From an uncultured Flavihumibacter sp. (GTDB taxonomy: Bacteria > Bacteroidota > Bacteroidia > Chitinophagales > Chitinophagaceae), in the NCBI GenBank assembly GCA_902168105.1, contig CABHOY010000013.1, positions 124,001-188,000 of the forward strand: a stretch of DNA of 64,000 bases, read 5' to 3'. The position numbers were made by a program, and so were the translations under genes. Positions 33,795-43,511 of this stretch are shown here, in pieces (positions within the stretch are counted from its first letter, which is position 1; each line of letters begins with the position of its first letter). The notes beneath the pieces were generated by a model. It saw only the letters and a program-made list of their open reading frames with translations. It did no database searches and was not told the DNA's origin.

Positions 33795-35102
33795 TTATTC
33801 GCGGAACCCTGTAAAGAAGAAATCAGGATGCTCTACACTTTTCAGTTGTCCCAGTATACCATTTCCTTCCTGTGTATCAGCAAAGAGCTCCATCGTAAAC
33901 CGGTCATTACGGATATAATCCAGTAGCGGCGCCATATGTGCGGCAATTGCAAGGGCATTGCCCTCGAACGGCTGTGCGGTGAAATTAAATACACCATTCG
34001 CCGTCATGGTGTAAGTGAATGGATATTGAGCCAGGAAAAGCGCATTGTTCTGTATCACATATACGTTCACATTCATTACCTGTTGATTTACGTCAAAGGC
34101 AAATTCTGTAAAATACAGCGTCAGATTGAACGGCATTGTGGATGCGATCGTCGTATAGATATTGGTAAAGGTACCCGACCATCCCGGCAGTTGCTGGGGC
34201 GGTACGATCAGGGAAGAAAAGTCAATTCCCAACAGCTTGTGCATAGGCACTACCGAAGCGGGAGCGACTTTTACTTCTATCCGTTGACCATCAATAGTAA
34301 CATAAAAGACTTCTTTGGTACTATCCCAGAATACCTCCTGGAAGGTATTTCCCTCATAGGTAATAGGCGTTTGCAGGTATATCCCATTGAGGGTATAATA
34401 ATAAGGGCTCGATAACAACTGTACCTGCCCCGAACCATCAATATAGATCAGTGTAAAGGTTTTAGTAAAGGTGTTTATGCTAACCTGTAATTTATTCCCG
34501 TCCTGGAATTGCAGATATAACCAGGGAGTTTGCTGTATATAATCGTCTATACCTGCGATCAGGTTCCCATAGTTTCCGGCTGTATATGCTTCTGCTTCGG
34601 CCTGTGTCGCTTTTACAAGGATCATTTTTGTGCCGAATGATAAGCCTGTCAGCTTGATGGTATCAGCTGAAACACTGTCTATAGCATATTCAAAATCAAT
34701 GGCGTAGCCAGATCCTGTTTCTCCGTTATACACGTTCGGGTCCGGGTCGGACAGCAGGTGCAGATAAGAATAAGTATCGAAAAGAAGAGATGGCCTTTGA
34801 ACGGCTTTCAGGCGATAAGTGCTCTCCATAGATGTTCCGGCGGCTTGCGATGTCACATCGCTGAACATAGTGACCCGGTCATTGGTCCCAAATCTGAAAT
34901 AGAAGCTATAGCCCCCACCGGCAGCGGGATAAACGACTGTCTTCCATCCGTAAGTGCTTCCTGTGAGTGTGGCTTTGTATTCTGCAAGGGCTTTCTCCAT
35001 GCGTTCTTCTGGCTTTTCTCCGAAAAGCGATGTCGTTTTGTCTTTCGAACATCCGGCAAAAAGAATCGCCAGCAGTATGATATATAGTCTGTTATGAAGC
35101 AT
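33795..35102 (-). CDS. DUF4302 lipoprotein of a SusC/SusD locus
   Basis: The protein has 435 residues from the ATG at 35102, with signal peptide and lipobox FAGC (Cys18). A start at 35165 would overlap the upstream gene and precede the signal. The DUF4302 pattern is clear at the N-terminal half (ERMEKALAEYKATL, YGWKTVVYPAAGGGYSFYFRF). Such lipoproteins occur next to SusC/SusD pairs in Bacteroidota and are thought to sit at the outer membrane. Ligand unknown. It is the last gene of the four-gene minus-strand locus, 10 bases after the metallohydrolase gene. Confidence 0.8.
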   Translation of the reverse strand: MLHNRLYIILLAILFAGCSKDKTTSLFGEKPEERMEKALAEYKATLTGSTYGWKTVVYPAAGGGYSFYFRFGTNDRVTMFSDVTSQAAGTSMESTYRLKAVQRPSLLFDTYSYLHLLSDPDPNVYNGETGSGYAIDFEYAIDSVSADTIKLTGLSFGTKMILVKATQAEAEAYTAGNYGNLIAGIDDYIQQTPWLYLQFQDGNKLQVSINTFTKTFTLIYIDGSGQVQLLSSPYYYTLNGIYLQTPITYEGNTFQEVFWDSTKEVFYVTIDGQRIEVKVAPASVVPMHKLLGIDFSSLIVPPQQLPGWSGTFTNIYTTIASTMPFNLTLYFTEFAFDVNQQVMNVNVYVIQNNALFLAQYPFTYTMTANGVFNFTAQPFEGNALAIAAHMAPLLDYIRNDRFTMELFADTQEGNGILGQLKSVEHPDFFFTGFRE

Positions 35103-35112
35103 GTTTCCTGTT

Positions 35113-35967
35113 TTACAAATTATCAATAGCATCCTGAACGCGTGTCTGCAGATTGTAGAAGTCAATGTTCCAGCTCTCTTTGAAATAACGGACGATGATC
35201 TCTTCTTTCTGCCGGAATTTTACCTGTGCATCCGCGGGTGCTGAGTTAACGATGTCTTCATAACCGTCCTTACCTTCTACCAGCATAGTGGCTACCATTT
35301 CTACAAAGTCCTCGTCAGGTGCGCTACGGGCGTATTGTGTAATAAAACCTCTTTCCAGTGCCTCCCCGAGGGTATAGTCATTCCAGCTGCCTGTATAACC
35401 AGTGGAGACCCGTTTGAATTCTACTGGATAGAGGATGGTCTGATGCATGATATGTGCAAACTCGTGGTGAATGGTATGAAGCATTTCACGCACAAACGGT
35501 TTGTCAGTGAGGTCAAAATCATTTAGCCAGAATAATACTACTTTCCGGCCGCCTTCTGCTGTACCCAGGGTAATGGTATTGTTGGAGTTGAACTGCGGAC
35601 TACCTACCAGTACGAACTGTTTCTGGCAATAGGTTTTGAAGAAGGTTTCTCCCGCTTCTGCAATGTAAGGCGCAGCCCATGTTTTCAGGATGGTGGACAT
35701 AACTGGTTGCACCTTATTCTCCATAACCGGTACCAGCGTTTTGTCCAGCGCCAGTTCATACCGCTCAAAACGGTACTTCACTTCAATGTTATAAGGCTTC
35801 GTGAAAATGGAATCAATCCAGAAGTCAAGCGGGCCTTTTTCCCACGTCTCTCCGCCCAGGCCAGGGATGTTCACATTGTCTATTTTATCGTCCTTAGAGC
35901 AGGCCATAAGGCTACTCAGAACGATAAAGACCATTAATAATTTTATCTGCAATTGTTTCATAGTCAA
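35113..35967 (-). CDS. Zinc metallohydrolase-like lipoprotein of the SusC/SusD locus
   Basis: The protein has 284 residues, with lipobox LMAC (Cys23), so it is a surface or periplasmic lipoprotein. The zincin motif HEFAH is at 168-172 (HTIHHEFAHIMHQ), with a plausible third ligand region in the downstream EALERGFITQYA stretch. It matches the substrate-import-associated zinc metallohydrolase lipoproteins described beside SusC/SusD pairs. Its job may be trimming a peptide-containing substrate before import. The reaction has not been shown for the family as far as I know. An ATG two codons later (35961) is an equal start choice. Confidence 0.85.
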   Translation of the reverse strand: MTMKQLQIKLLMVFIVLSSLMACSKDDKIDNVNIPGLGGETWEKGPLDFWIDSIFTKPYNIEVKYRFERYELALDKTLVPVMENKVQPVMSTILKTWAAPYIAEAGETFFKTYCQKQFVLVGSPQFNSNNTITLGTAEGGRKVVLFWLNDFDLTDKPFVREMLHTIHHEFAHIMHQTILYPVEFKRVSTGYTGSWNDYTLGEALERGFITQYARSAPDEDFVEMVATMLVEGKDGYEDIVNSAPADAQVKFRQKEEIIVRYFKESWNIDFYNLQTRVQDAIDNL

Positions 35968-35981
35968 TTAGTTTAAGCGGA

Positions 35982-37442
35982 TTAACGTGGATTCTGTTCA
36001 AGTCCGGCCAGTTTCACTTCCTGCGGAAGCTGGAACAAACGGCGGGGATCATTCGGGGCCAGGGTTTCAGTCTCTCCGGCTACATTGGTATGGATAACAG
36101 GAATCTGATACCGGAGTATGTCAAACCATCTCATCCCTTCCTGGATAAACTCTGCCTGCTTAAAATCGAGCACTGTGTAGATCAGGGCGGTCTTTATATC
36201 CGATGTGCCATAGTAATTGGACAACTTGGTGTCCGTGATCCTGAAATTGGTAGTATAGTTTTCTATACGCATACTGGCGTAGTCGTCCAGGTCACGCTTG
36301 GCAGCCGTAAGATTTCCCAGGTAGATATTGGCTTCTACTCGATTGAACAAAGCTTCTTCTGCCGTAAAGAGTGGGAAGATCGTATGAGGAACGCCGATGT
36401 TTGCATTGGCGCTGGAGCGTACAAAAAGTTCCCGGAATTTCAATACCAGCTGATTGTCTGGATTCGAGCCTGCATAGTATAGTGGTTGCACCCATACACC
36501 ACCTGTTACATTCCGGAAGCTGAACAGGACCCTGGCCAGGTCTGTTCTTAGCCCATAACGGTATAGCCCATAGGAACGCGCCCAACTGGAAGGTGCTTCT
36601 ACCAGCAGCAGATTGGCGTTTTCAGTAGCTTTTGTGTAGATCGCTTCCGCTTCCTGTCCTGTCAGCTGACTATATACAGTTACCCACGGGCGAAGGTTAG
36701 ACCTGATATTTCCTCCTGGGAATACATTGTTGGCGTAAGTAAGCACCTTTTGATAATCCTTCTTATACAGATAAAAACGTGCAGCGAATGCATTGGCTGC
36801 CGCTTTGTTAAAATGATATTTAGGCACTTTGTAGACGGTATTGTCAATAAGCGGCAAACCTTCCAGCAGGTCCTTCTCGATCTGTTCATAAACAAAGGCC
36901 ACCGTTTTCCGCTCATATTCCCCATTTACGACCTTTTCAGGTGTTGTTACATAAGGAATGCCGGGGTCCTGGCCTGCAGTGGACTGATCATACATTTTGG
37001 AAAACAAAGTGACCAGCATAAAGTGATTATAGGCCCTGGCTACCAGAGCTTCTCCTTTTTGCGCATTGTAATCGGTCGGATTCTCTGCGTTACGGATGGC
37101 CTCCAATGCCTGGTTAGCAGCTGCGATAGCTGAGTAACAAGCATACCAGTAGTATGTTGGTGAGCCTGGATCTCTTTCTGTTACGTCCCGGAAGAAATAT
37201 GGAGCGGTGTTGAGGTTTTCACTTAACATGCCAGCGCCGGCGCCCTTATCAGACGCATTATCGGATGCAGCTTCTGTGAAGGTTGCATAATCTCCCTGCG
37301 GATAAGCAGTACCCAATAGCTCGCCTACTTTCTCGACGGTATTGAGCTGGGTACGCTGATCGGGCGCCGTCTCCAGGTATTTTTTACATCCGGCCGCAAG
37401 GAGCAACGCAGTAGCAAGTATATAGTAGGTTATCTTTTTCAT
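35982..37442 (-). CDS. SusD/RagB-family substrate-binding lipoprotein
   Basis: The protein has 486 residues, with lipobox AAGC (Cys19) followed by KKYLETAPDQRTQL, typical of SusD. TPR-like helices and the family C-terminus are present (FIQEGMRWFDILRY, near NDPRRLFQLPQEV). It forms the lid of the TonB-dependent SusC channel and binds the substrate at the cell surface. It is co-transcribed after susC (16-base gap). Substrate unknown; no CAZyme is adjacent. Confidence 0.93.
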   Translation of the reverse strand: MKKITYYILATALLLAAGCKKYLETAPDQRTQLNTVEKVGELLGTAYPQGDYATFTEAASDNASDKGAGAGMLSENLNTAPYFFRDVTERDPGSPTYYWYACYSAIAAANQALEAIRNAENPTDYNAQKGEALVARAYNHFMLVTLFSKMYDQSTAGQDPGIPYVTTPEKVVNGEYERKTVAFVYEQIEKDLLEGLPLIDNTVYKVPKYHFNKAAANAFAARFYLYKKDYQKVLTYANNVFPGGNIRSNLRPWVTVYSQLTGQEAEAIYTKATENANLLLVEAPSSWARSYGLYRYGLRTDLARVLFSFRNVTGGVWVQPLYYAGSNPDNQLVLKFRELFVRSSANANIGVPHTIFPLFTAEEALFNRVEANIYLGNLTAAKRDLDDYASMRIENYTTNFRITDTKLSNYYGTSDIKTALIYTVLDFKQAEFIQEGMRWFDILRYQIPVIHTNVAGETETLAPNDPRRLFQLPQEVKLAGLEQNPR

Positions 37443-37458
37443 CTGTAAATGTTTTACG

Positions 37459-40400
37459 TTATAGACCTGCTTTCAGGGAGAATGTGAACTGTTTCGGTAT
37501 AGGCAGGGCCACACCACCGGAATTGAAGAATTCAGGGTCCTGTCCGTTGAGCCGTTTATCCGAATAGATCAGCCAGATGTTGTTGGCGACGAGGCTAACA
37601 GAGAGGTTGTTAAAGCCTGCGCGGCGTATCATTTTCTGAGGCAGATTATAAGAGAGGGATACCTGTTTCAGCCTTACAAAGTCTCCGTCTGCCACCCGGG
37701 CAGTTGAGTAGTTGTAATTATTGTAAGGGTAGGCGCCATCCAATAATGCAACGCCACTGGCGTCCAGTACCGAAGGTACGTTCGTACGTGTTTCATCGCC
37801 AGGTAATGTCCAGCGGTTCAGGAAGTCATTGGAGCTGGCGTCCAGGTCATTGTATTGCTGTTTGAAGCCGGGGTTCAGACGGACCTTGTTACCAGTACTG
37901 TAGGTAACGAGGGCCGACAGCGCAAAATTGCTGTAACGGAGGGTATTGTACCAGCCTCCCGTCAATGTTGGGTCTACCGGTCCGTTGTACACCAGGTTCT
38001 CTATTTTGTCACTCTGCAGGTAGACATTCCCGCTTTTCGCGCCGTCCTGGTTAGTGAACAGCGGACTACCATCTTTGGGGTTCAGCCCTTCGAACGGTAT
38101 GGAATAAAGCCCGCGTACCGGATGTCCGACTGTGGCCCCGCCATCGGCCACCACGAGGTCCCAGATGATAGGGAGGTTCTGCAGTTTCGTGATCTCGCCC
38201 TTGTTATACCCCATGGTCAGTTGTGTACGCAAGCCCCACTTGCTACTGTTGATGATATTGTAAGCTAGGGTAGCTTCGAGACCATGGGATTTCATGTCTC
38301 CATAGTTGGCTACCTTAATAGGTTCTCCGCCAATACCGGAAGTACGAATAAAGCCGATAAGGTCGAAGCTTTTACGTCTGTAGCCATCTATTGTAATAGT
38401 AAGTTTATCCTGGAACAGGCCGGCGTCGATACCTACGTTGGTTTCATATTGTTTCTCCCAGGTCAGCTCTGAGTTCTCAAGACTTTGAATGTAGATGACA
38501 GATTCTATTTCGGAAAGGTAAGGTCTGTTAGTGCTGCGGTTCTGCAATACGACACTTGAGTTCCGGGCATTACCCATGCTGCCGGTAAGGCCGTAGGTAG
38601 CTCTGAGGGTCAGCCTGTTAATGCTATGCTGGTTACGCATGAAATCTTCCGTATCCACATTCCACGAACCGCTTACGTTCCAGGTAGGCAGCCAGCGTGC
38701 CGTGCGGGATTCTCCCAGCAGGTTGGAACCATCATACCGGATGCTTGCATTCAGATTATACTTGCCTTTATAGGAATAGGCGGCATTGGCAAGATATGCG
38801 AGATAGCGGTCGTAATTCATGCCTATGCTATAGTAGTTGAAGTTGTTCTCAACATTCTGCTTGATGATATTAGGATCTATGAATGGTACGCCGCCTTTGT
38901 CAAACTGGTAACCATAACCGTCGAACTGGCGGTTCTGACGGTTGGCATACCGCAATTCCTGCGCTCCCAGGAAGTTGACCATGTGCTTGTCATTCCAGGT
39001 CTTGCTGAATTCTAACGTATTGCGGAAATAATAGCTGGTCAGATAGTCATCTTCTGTTGTATAAATGCCTCCATAAGGCAATACCACCACAGGCTCTGCT
39101 TCAGGATCGTCAGGATTCCGGTACAGGAAACGGTTCCTGTCCTTGATAGTGGCGTCTCCTGCTGCGCGGTAGGCTTGTGGCATGTTGGAGTTTTCCTTGA
39201 TCTTATGGTCCTGAGAGGACTTCACATAACGGATGTTACCCAGGAAAGTATATTTCAGGTTCTTCAGGATCTTGTAGGAAAAATCGCCCTGCAGTTTAAT
39301 ATCGAGCTGGCTGAGATCAATGTAATTGTTCGCCATCTCATTGACGATATTAAAAGGAGCGAAGTTGCGCGTAAAATATTCCGGTTTACCGCTTTCGTCA
39401 TAAGCTGTCAGTGTACGGCTGGTATTAAGCGCATAGCTGAATGGATTGATATCGAAATCGCGGTCAAACTGTCCGAGTACCGCATTGCTGTTCCTGTCCA
39501 GTGAGCCTGGTACCCGCTGGTCTCTGATCACGGCCTGGGTGATGATCCCGAAGGATACCTTGTCACTGATATTGTAGTTGGCCCTGACGTTACCTGTGAA
39601 GCGTTTCAGCTTATCAGCCAGCGTCCAGCCTTTATCTTCCAGGAAGCTTGTAGAGACGTAAAGCTGCGACTTGTCTGTACCGGAAGACACGCTAAAGGAG
39701 TGTTCCTGCATGAAGGAGTTTTTGAACAGCACATCGAACCAGTTCGTATTAGCCTTGGCATATCTTTCGAGGAACTGGCGTTTGGTTTCAGGACTGTTAT
39801 ATAGTCCGAATGCGCCATTGGTAGCGTTATAGGTGTCAATGAGATTATACATTTTTGTATAGACGCCACCATTTTCCGCACGGGTCGCATCTGAGTGATT
39901 TAGCCATCCTTTCAGGGACAACTCATTATAGAAAGCCATCTGATCATCGGACCGCATGATGTCAAACTGGTCATATGTAGGCTTCAGATAACTGGAAAAG
40001 TTACCGGTATAGGAGATGACAGGTTTGCCGATCTTACCTTTTTTGGTAGTGATCACTACGACGCCATTCATAGCGCGGGCGCCGTAGAGTGAGGTGGCGG
40101 CCGCATCTTTCAGTATCTGGAAACTTTCAATGTCGTCCGGGTTCAGACCCGCAACAGAAGAACCCAGCAGGGTAGCGGGGTTACCGGTAGAGAGCTGTTC
40201 GTTAGAAACATTGATCACATCCTCGAGTACTACGCCATCTACAACCCAGAGCGGTTTATTATCGCCTGTGATAGAAGTAGCGCCCCGCACGCGGATCTTG
40301 GGAGCGGCGCCGAAGGTACCGGACACGTTTTGTACGCTGACGCCGGCCACCTGGCCTTCCAGCATACGGCTCACATCAGCAATACCATCACGTTTTACAT

Positions 40401-40866
40401 CGGAGGCCTTCACACTGGCGGCCGCCCCGGTAAATAGCTTTCTGTCTATGGTCTGATAGCCGGTTACTACGACCTCTTTCAATGCACTGATATCTTCTTC
40501 AAGGATGAGATTAACCGGTGTAGCGGCGGAGGCCTTCAGTTCCCGTGATTTGTATCCCACAATGGAAAAGGTCAGGGTCGCTCCCTTTTTAACACGTAAC
40601 GTATAGGCGCCTGCAGCATCAGTGACAGTACCGTTGGTAGTGCCTTTTTCGATGACGTTAATGCCAGGCACGGCTTCAGGGCGGCCATTTTTACCATATA
40701 CGCGCACAACGCCTGTGACGGTTTCCTGGGCGGGCTGCTGCTGAAATAGTCCATAAGTACTTCGCGGGAAGGCTTTGCTAAGTGGAGCTGCATTTATGGG
40801 TACATTACAGAATGCGCTACATACAAGCAGGCATAACCACTTTGTTTTTGGGTCTAGAATATACAT
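37459..40866 (-). CDS. SusC/RagA-family TonB-dependent outer-membrane transporter
   Basis: The protein has 1,135 residues. The signal region (~1-28) is followed by a CarboxypepD_reg-like domain (~48-125, VTGVVRVYGKNGRPEAVPG), a TonB-box-like region (EEDISALKEVVVTGYQ), a plug with the SusC signature MLEGQVAGVSVQNVSG and IRVRGATSI, and a large barrel ending in FTFSLKAGL. It imports a bulky substrate with its SusD partner using TonB energy. First gene of the locus susC-susD-metallohydrolase-DUF4302. No anti-sigma or sigma gene is adjacent. Confidence 0.93.
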   Translation of the reverse strand: MYILDPKTKWLCLLVCSAFCNVPINAAPLSKAFPRSTYGLFQQQPAQETVTGVVRVYGKNGRPEAVPGINVIEKGTTNGTVTDAAGAYTLRVKKGATLTFSIVGYKSRELKASAATPVNLILEEDISALKEVVVTGYQTIDRKLFTGAAASVKASDVKRDGIADVSRMLEGQVAGVSVQNVSGTFGAAPKIRVRGATSITGDNKPLWVVDGVVLEDVINVSNEQLSTGNPATLLGSSVAGLNPDDIESFQILKDAAATSLYGARAMNGVVVITTKKGKIGKPVISYTGNFSSYLKPTYDQFDIMRSDDQMAFYNELSLKGWLNHSDATRAENGGVYTKMYNLIDTYNATNGAFGLYNSPETKRQFLERYAKANTNWFDVLFKNSFMQEHSFSVSSGTDKSQLYVSTSFLEDKGWTLADKLKRFTGNVRANYNISDKVSFGIITQAVIRDQRVPGSLDRNSNAVLGQFDRDFDINPFSYALNTSRTLTAYDESGKPEYFTRNFAPFNIVNEMANNYIDLSQLDIKLQGDFSYKILKNLKYTFLGNIRYVKSSQDHKIKENSNMPQAYRAAGDATIKDRNRFLYRNPDDPEAEPVVVLPYGGIYTTEDDYLTSYYFRNTLEFSKTWNDKHMVNFLGAQELRYANRQNRQFDGYGYQFDKGGVPFIDPNIIKQNVENNFNYYSIGMNYDRYLAYLANAAYSYKGKYNLNASIRYDGSNLLGESRTARWLPTWNVSGSWNVDTEDFMRNQHSINRLTLRATYGLTGSMGNARNSSVVLQNRSTNRPYLSEIESVIYIQSLENSELTWEKQYETNVGIDAGLFQDKLTITIDGYRRKSFDLIGFIRTSGIGGEPIKVANYGDMKSHGLEATLAYNIINSSKWGLRTQLTMGYNKGEITKLQNLPIIWDLVVADGGATVGHPVRGLYSIPFEGLNPKDGSPLFTNQDGAKSGNVYLQSDKIENLVYNGPVDPTLTGGWYNTLRYSNFALSALVTYSTGNKVRLNPGFKQQYNDLDASSNDFLNRWTLPGDETRTNVPSVLDASGVALLDGAYPYNNYNYSTARVADGDFVRLKQVSLSYNLPQKMIRRAGFNNLSVSLVANNIWLIYSDKRLNGQDPEFFNSGGVALPIPKQFTFSLKAGL

Positions 40867-41043
40867 ACTACAGATTTTGGTTGCCCATGAAGGAGCTGAA
40901 AGAAAAAACGATTATACTATATGACTCAGGATTATTACTTACTAAGGATAATTCAATGTAATCTACATACAGTTTCTGTTCACCGAACCCTCTACTAACT
41001 TACGCAATATTTTTCTTTTCTTTGTGAATCAATCCACCATGTT

Positions 41044-42024
41044 TTGCAGAGAAGAGAATTACACGTTATACTGATATCACTGATCGTCAGCTTTGTTTTG
41101 ACGGGGACAAAATTCGCTGCATGGCTCATGACAAATTCCGTCGCTATTTTGTCTGACGCATTGGAATCCATCATAAACGTTGTAGCCGGAGCCTTTGCCT
41201 GTTATAGCATTTACCTTACAGGTAAGCCCAAGGATGAGAACCATCCTTACGGACATGGGAAGGTTGAATTCTTTTCTATCGGTTTTGAGGGGGCTATGAT
41301 CTTCATTGCCGGTTGCCTTATTCTTTTCAAGGCGGCGCAATATTTCTTCGATCCAACGGCATTGGACAAACTGGACAAAGGAATGTGGCTGATCGCTGGT
41401 ACAGCACTGGCCAATCTTCTATTAGGCCTTTTCCTGGTACGTGAGGGTAAGAAATTGTCTTCTGTCACTATATCGGGCAATGGCCAGCATATTATGACGG
41501 ACGTCTATAGCAGTCTGGGATTGATAGCAGCGTTGTTACTGATCAACTTCATCGGCTGGCATTGGATAGACCCGCTGGCGTCGTTGCTGATGGGTGTCTT
41601 GATACTGCGGAAGGGATATCAGTTACTGAGAGCTTCAATTTCCGGTCTGATGGATGAGACAGATATGCGTGTAGTGGATAGGGTGATTGAGATCTTGAAC
41701 GCGCGCAGGCGTGTTAATTGGATTGATATACATAACATGAGAGTGCAGCAGTATGGAAACAACTATCACATAGATTGTCATCTGACCCTGCCTTATTACC
41801 TGGAGCTCAGCGATGCACACGATGAGTTAAAAGCATTGGAACGCCAGGTGAATATTGAATTTTCCTCCGGAGAAGTCGAATTCTTTATACATACCGATCC
41901 CTGTATTCCGGTTTGCTGTCATTATTGTCAGTTGGCAGATTGTCCGGTAAGACAAGATAAATTTACCGGTCTGATCCCGTGGAAGCGGGAGAACGTGTTA
42001 CCTAACCGGAAGCATGGGGAATAG
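41044..42024 (+). CDS. Cation diffusion facilitator (CDF) metal transporter
   Basis: The protein has 326 residues from a TTG at 41044. No in-frame ATG exists before the second half of helix 1 (residue 29), so TTG is needed for the first helix. It has six membrane helices. Metal-site motifs are SDALES (helix 2), HPYGHGKVEF (loop) and the HIMTDVYSSLG line (helix 5). The cytoplasmic C-terminal domain is present. It exports divalent metal from the cytoplasm in exchange for protons; which metal is unknown. The tail has Cys287, 291, 292, 295 and 300, a cluster unusual for CDF proteins. Its stop codon directly abuts the stop of the converging gene. Confidence 0.9.
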   Translation: MQRRELHVILISLIVSFVLTGTKFAAWLMTNSVAILSDALESIINVVAGAFACYSIYLTGKPKDENHPYGHGKVEFFSIGFEGAMIFIAGCLILFKAAQYFFDPTALDKLDKGMWLIAGTALANLLLGLFLVREGKKLSSVTISGNGQHIMTDVYSSLGLIAALLLINFIGWHWIDPLASLLMGVLILRKGYQLLRASISGLMDETDMRVVDRVIEILNARRRVNWIDIHNMRVQQYGNNYHIDCHLTLPYYLELSDAHDELKALERQVNIEFSSGEVEFFIHTDPCIPVCCHYCQLADCPVRQDKFTGLIPWKRENVLPNRKHGE

Positions 42025-43212
42025 TTATTCTTCCCCTTCTTCAGTTCCATGTCCCAGAATGGCGCTTATAGGTTTTACCGCACGGTAGATGTTACGATTG
42101 TATTTATTTCCCAGTATGATGATGGTGGAAGTATCTTTTACTATACGGTTGAATACGGTATTATTACCATGCCACCAGCCGTTGTGGTAGACTATCTCAC
42201 TGCTGTCGGGATAGACCATTAATCGCCAGCCCAGCCCATAATTACGGACACCTGGTTTTTCATGACTATAAGGAGTGTAAGCAGCTTTGATCGTTTCCGG
42301 GCTGAATAGCTGACCACTGTAAAGGGCCTGGTCCCATTTGAGCATATCCCTGGCAGTGCTGTAAATGCCTTTATCGCCGATCACTCCGTCAAAATAAGTA
42401 TCCGGCTCCAGTTGACCGTTGTATTTATGGCTGGCGGTCTGATGAGGGCGTACTGCGCTGGCCGGGGCATATACAAATGTGTTGGTCATGCCGAGGGGAC
42501 CAAAAAAGGTCTGCTGCATGAAATCGGCATATTTTTGCCCGCTCACTTTTTCAATAATAGCACCCAGCAGCATATAGTTTGTATTGCAATACTGGAAATG
42601 GGTATCCGGTGTGTGCTGGATGCGTGGACGGTGTTTTATCATCAGCTGGATCACGTCGTCATTGGAAAGGAATTTGTCCTTGTCCGGCCAGATACTGTCG
42701 CAGAAATAGAGGTAGTTAGGCAAACCGCTACGGTGAGACAATAACATCTGAAGCGTGATGCCTTTATATGGGAATTGCGGATAATATTTCTGTACGGTAT
42801 CCGTCAGGCTTAACTTCTGCTTCTCCATCAGCCAGAGAACGCCCATGGCAGTGAAGGTTTTGGATACGGACGCCAGTTGGAAGGAAGAACTGTCGTTCAT
42901 TGCGGAAGTCCTGTTCCGGTAGTTCTCAAGACCATGGTACTTCTCAAAGATCACCACACCTTTTTTTGCCACCAGCATGGCTCCATTAAAACCTGCGCGG
43001 ACCATGTTCTGATAGAAAGCGGTCAGTTCTGTTTGCTGGGACTTGGTGACGGGTGAGTTAAGAATGGCCAGGGCTGATTCGCTCAGCACCTCGGTCTGGG
43101 AAGTATCTGCTGTTTTGGTCTTACGGTTATTGTTAGCCGCATTGCTCTGGCATGCGGTGATGGCATATAAAGCAATACCTGAGATAGTCAATACAATATA
43201 AGCTGCTTTCAT
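42025..43212 (-). CDS. Serine hydrolase of the class C beta-lactamase family, lipoprotein
   Basis: The protein has 395 residues, with lipobox ITAC (Cys21). The SxxK catalytic pair is Ser115 and Lys118 (ASVSKTF), the Tyr motif is YCN at 208-210, and the third motif is HNGWWHG near residue 355. This fold includes DD-peptidases, esterases and beta-lactamases; the HNG in place of KTG points away from a true beta-lactamase and towards a peptidase or esterase. Envelope-located. It stands alone and converges on the CDF gene. Confidence 0.88.
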   Translation of the reverse strand: MKAAYIVLTISGIALYAITACQSNAANNNRKTKTADTSQTEVLSESALAILNSPVTKSQQTELTAFYQNMVRAGFNGAMLVAKKGVVIFEKYHGLENYRNRTSAMNDSSSFQLASVSKTFTAMGVLWLMEKQKLSLTDTVQKYYPQFPYKGITLQMLLSHRSGLPNYLYFCDSIWPDKDKFLSNDDVIQLMIKHRPRIQHTPDTHFQYCNTNYMLLGAIIEKVSGQKYADFMQQTFFGPLGMTNTFVYAPASAVRPHQTASHKYNGQLEPDTYFDGVIGDKGIYSTARDMLKWDQALYSGQLFSPETIKAAYTPYSHEKPGVRNYGLGWRLMVYPDSSEIVYHNGWWHGNNTVFNRIVKDTSTIIILGNKYNRNIYRAVKPISAILGHGTEEGEE

Positions 43213-43408
43213 TCTGCTAGTTAGACTCGATTCTGTTTCTGCTTAGTTACAAAGGCGCTAAAATTAGGCCCTAATGAATTGCCAGACAAAAAAAACAGTT
43301 CTCAAAAGACGATTTTAAAGGTATTTTAAGATTTAACCCCCTAAAACGGCTAAAAATGCCCCAAATATGATAGTATTTTTGACGAAATCAAATTTGAAGG
43401 GCATACTG

Positions 43409-43439
43409 TTTGATAATTGCGTAACATCTTTTAGGTTTG
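43409..43439 (+). promoter_or_regulatory. Promoter of serA
   Basis: TTTG at 43409-43412, 19 bases of spacing, then TAGGTTTG at 43432-43439. This is a full match to the Bacteroidota promoter; the leader to the serA start is ~65 bases. Confidence 0.65.
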
Positions 43440-43511
43440 TGCCTCCGTTTGGCCTTATTACAATTATTAAGCCAATTGTTTATTGCAATTGGTAACACAT
43501 AAAATATAATC

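Noticed and set aside
42025..43212. Calling the serine hydrolase a beta-lactamase resistance gene
   Set aside because: The SxxK and YxN motifs are present, but the third motif is HNG in place of KTG, and the family includes many esterases and peptidases. Resistance cannot be supported.
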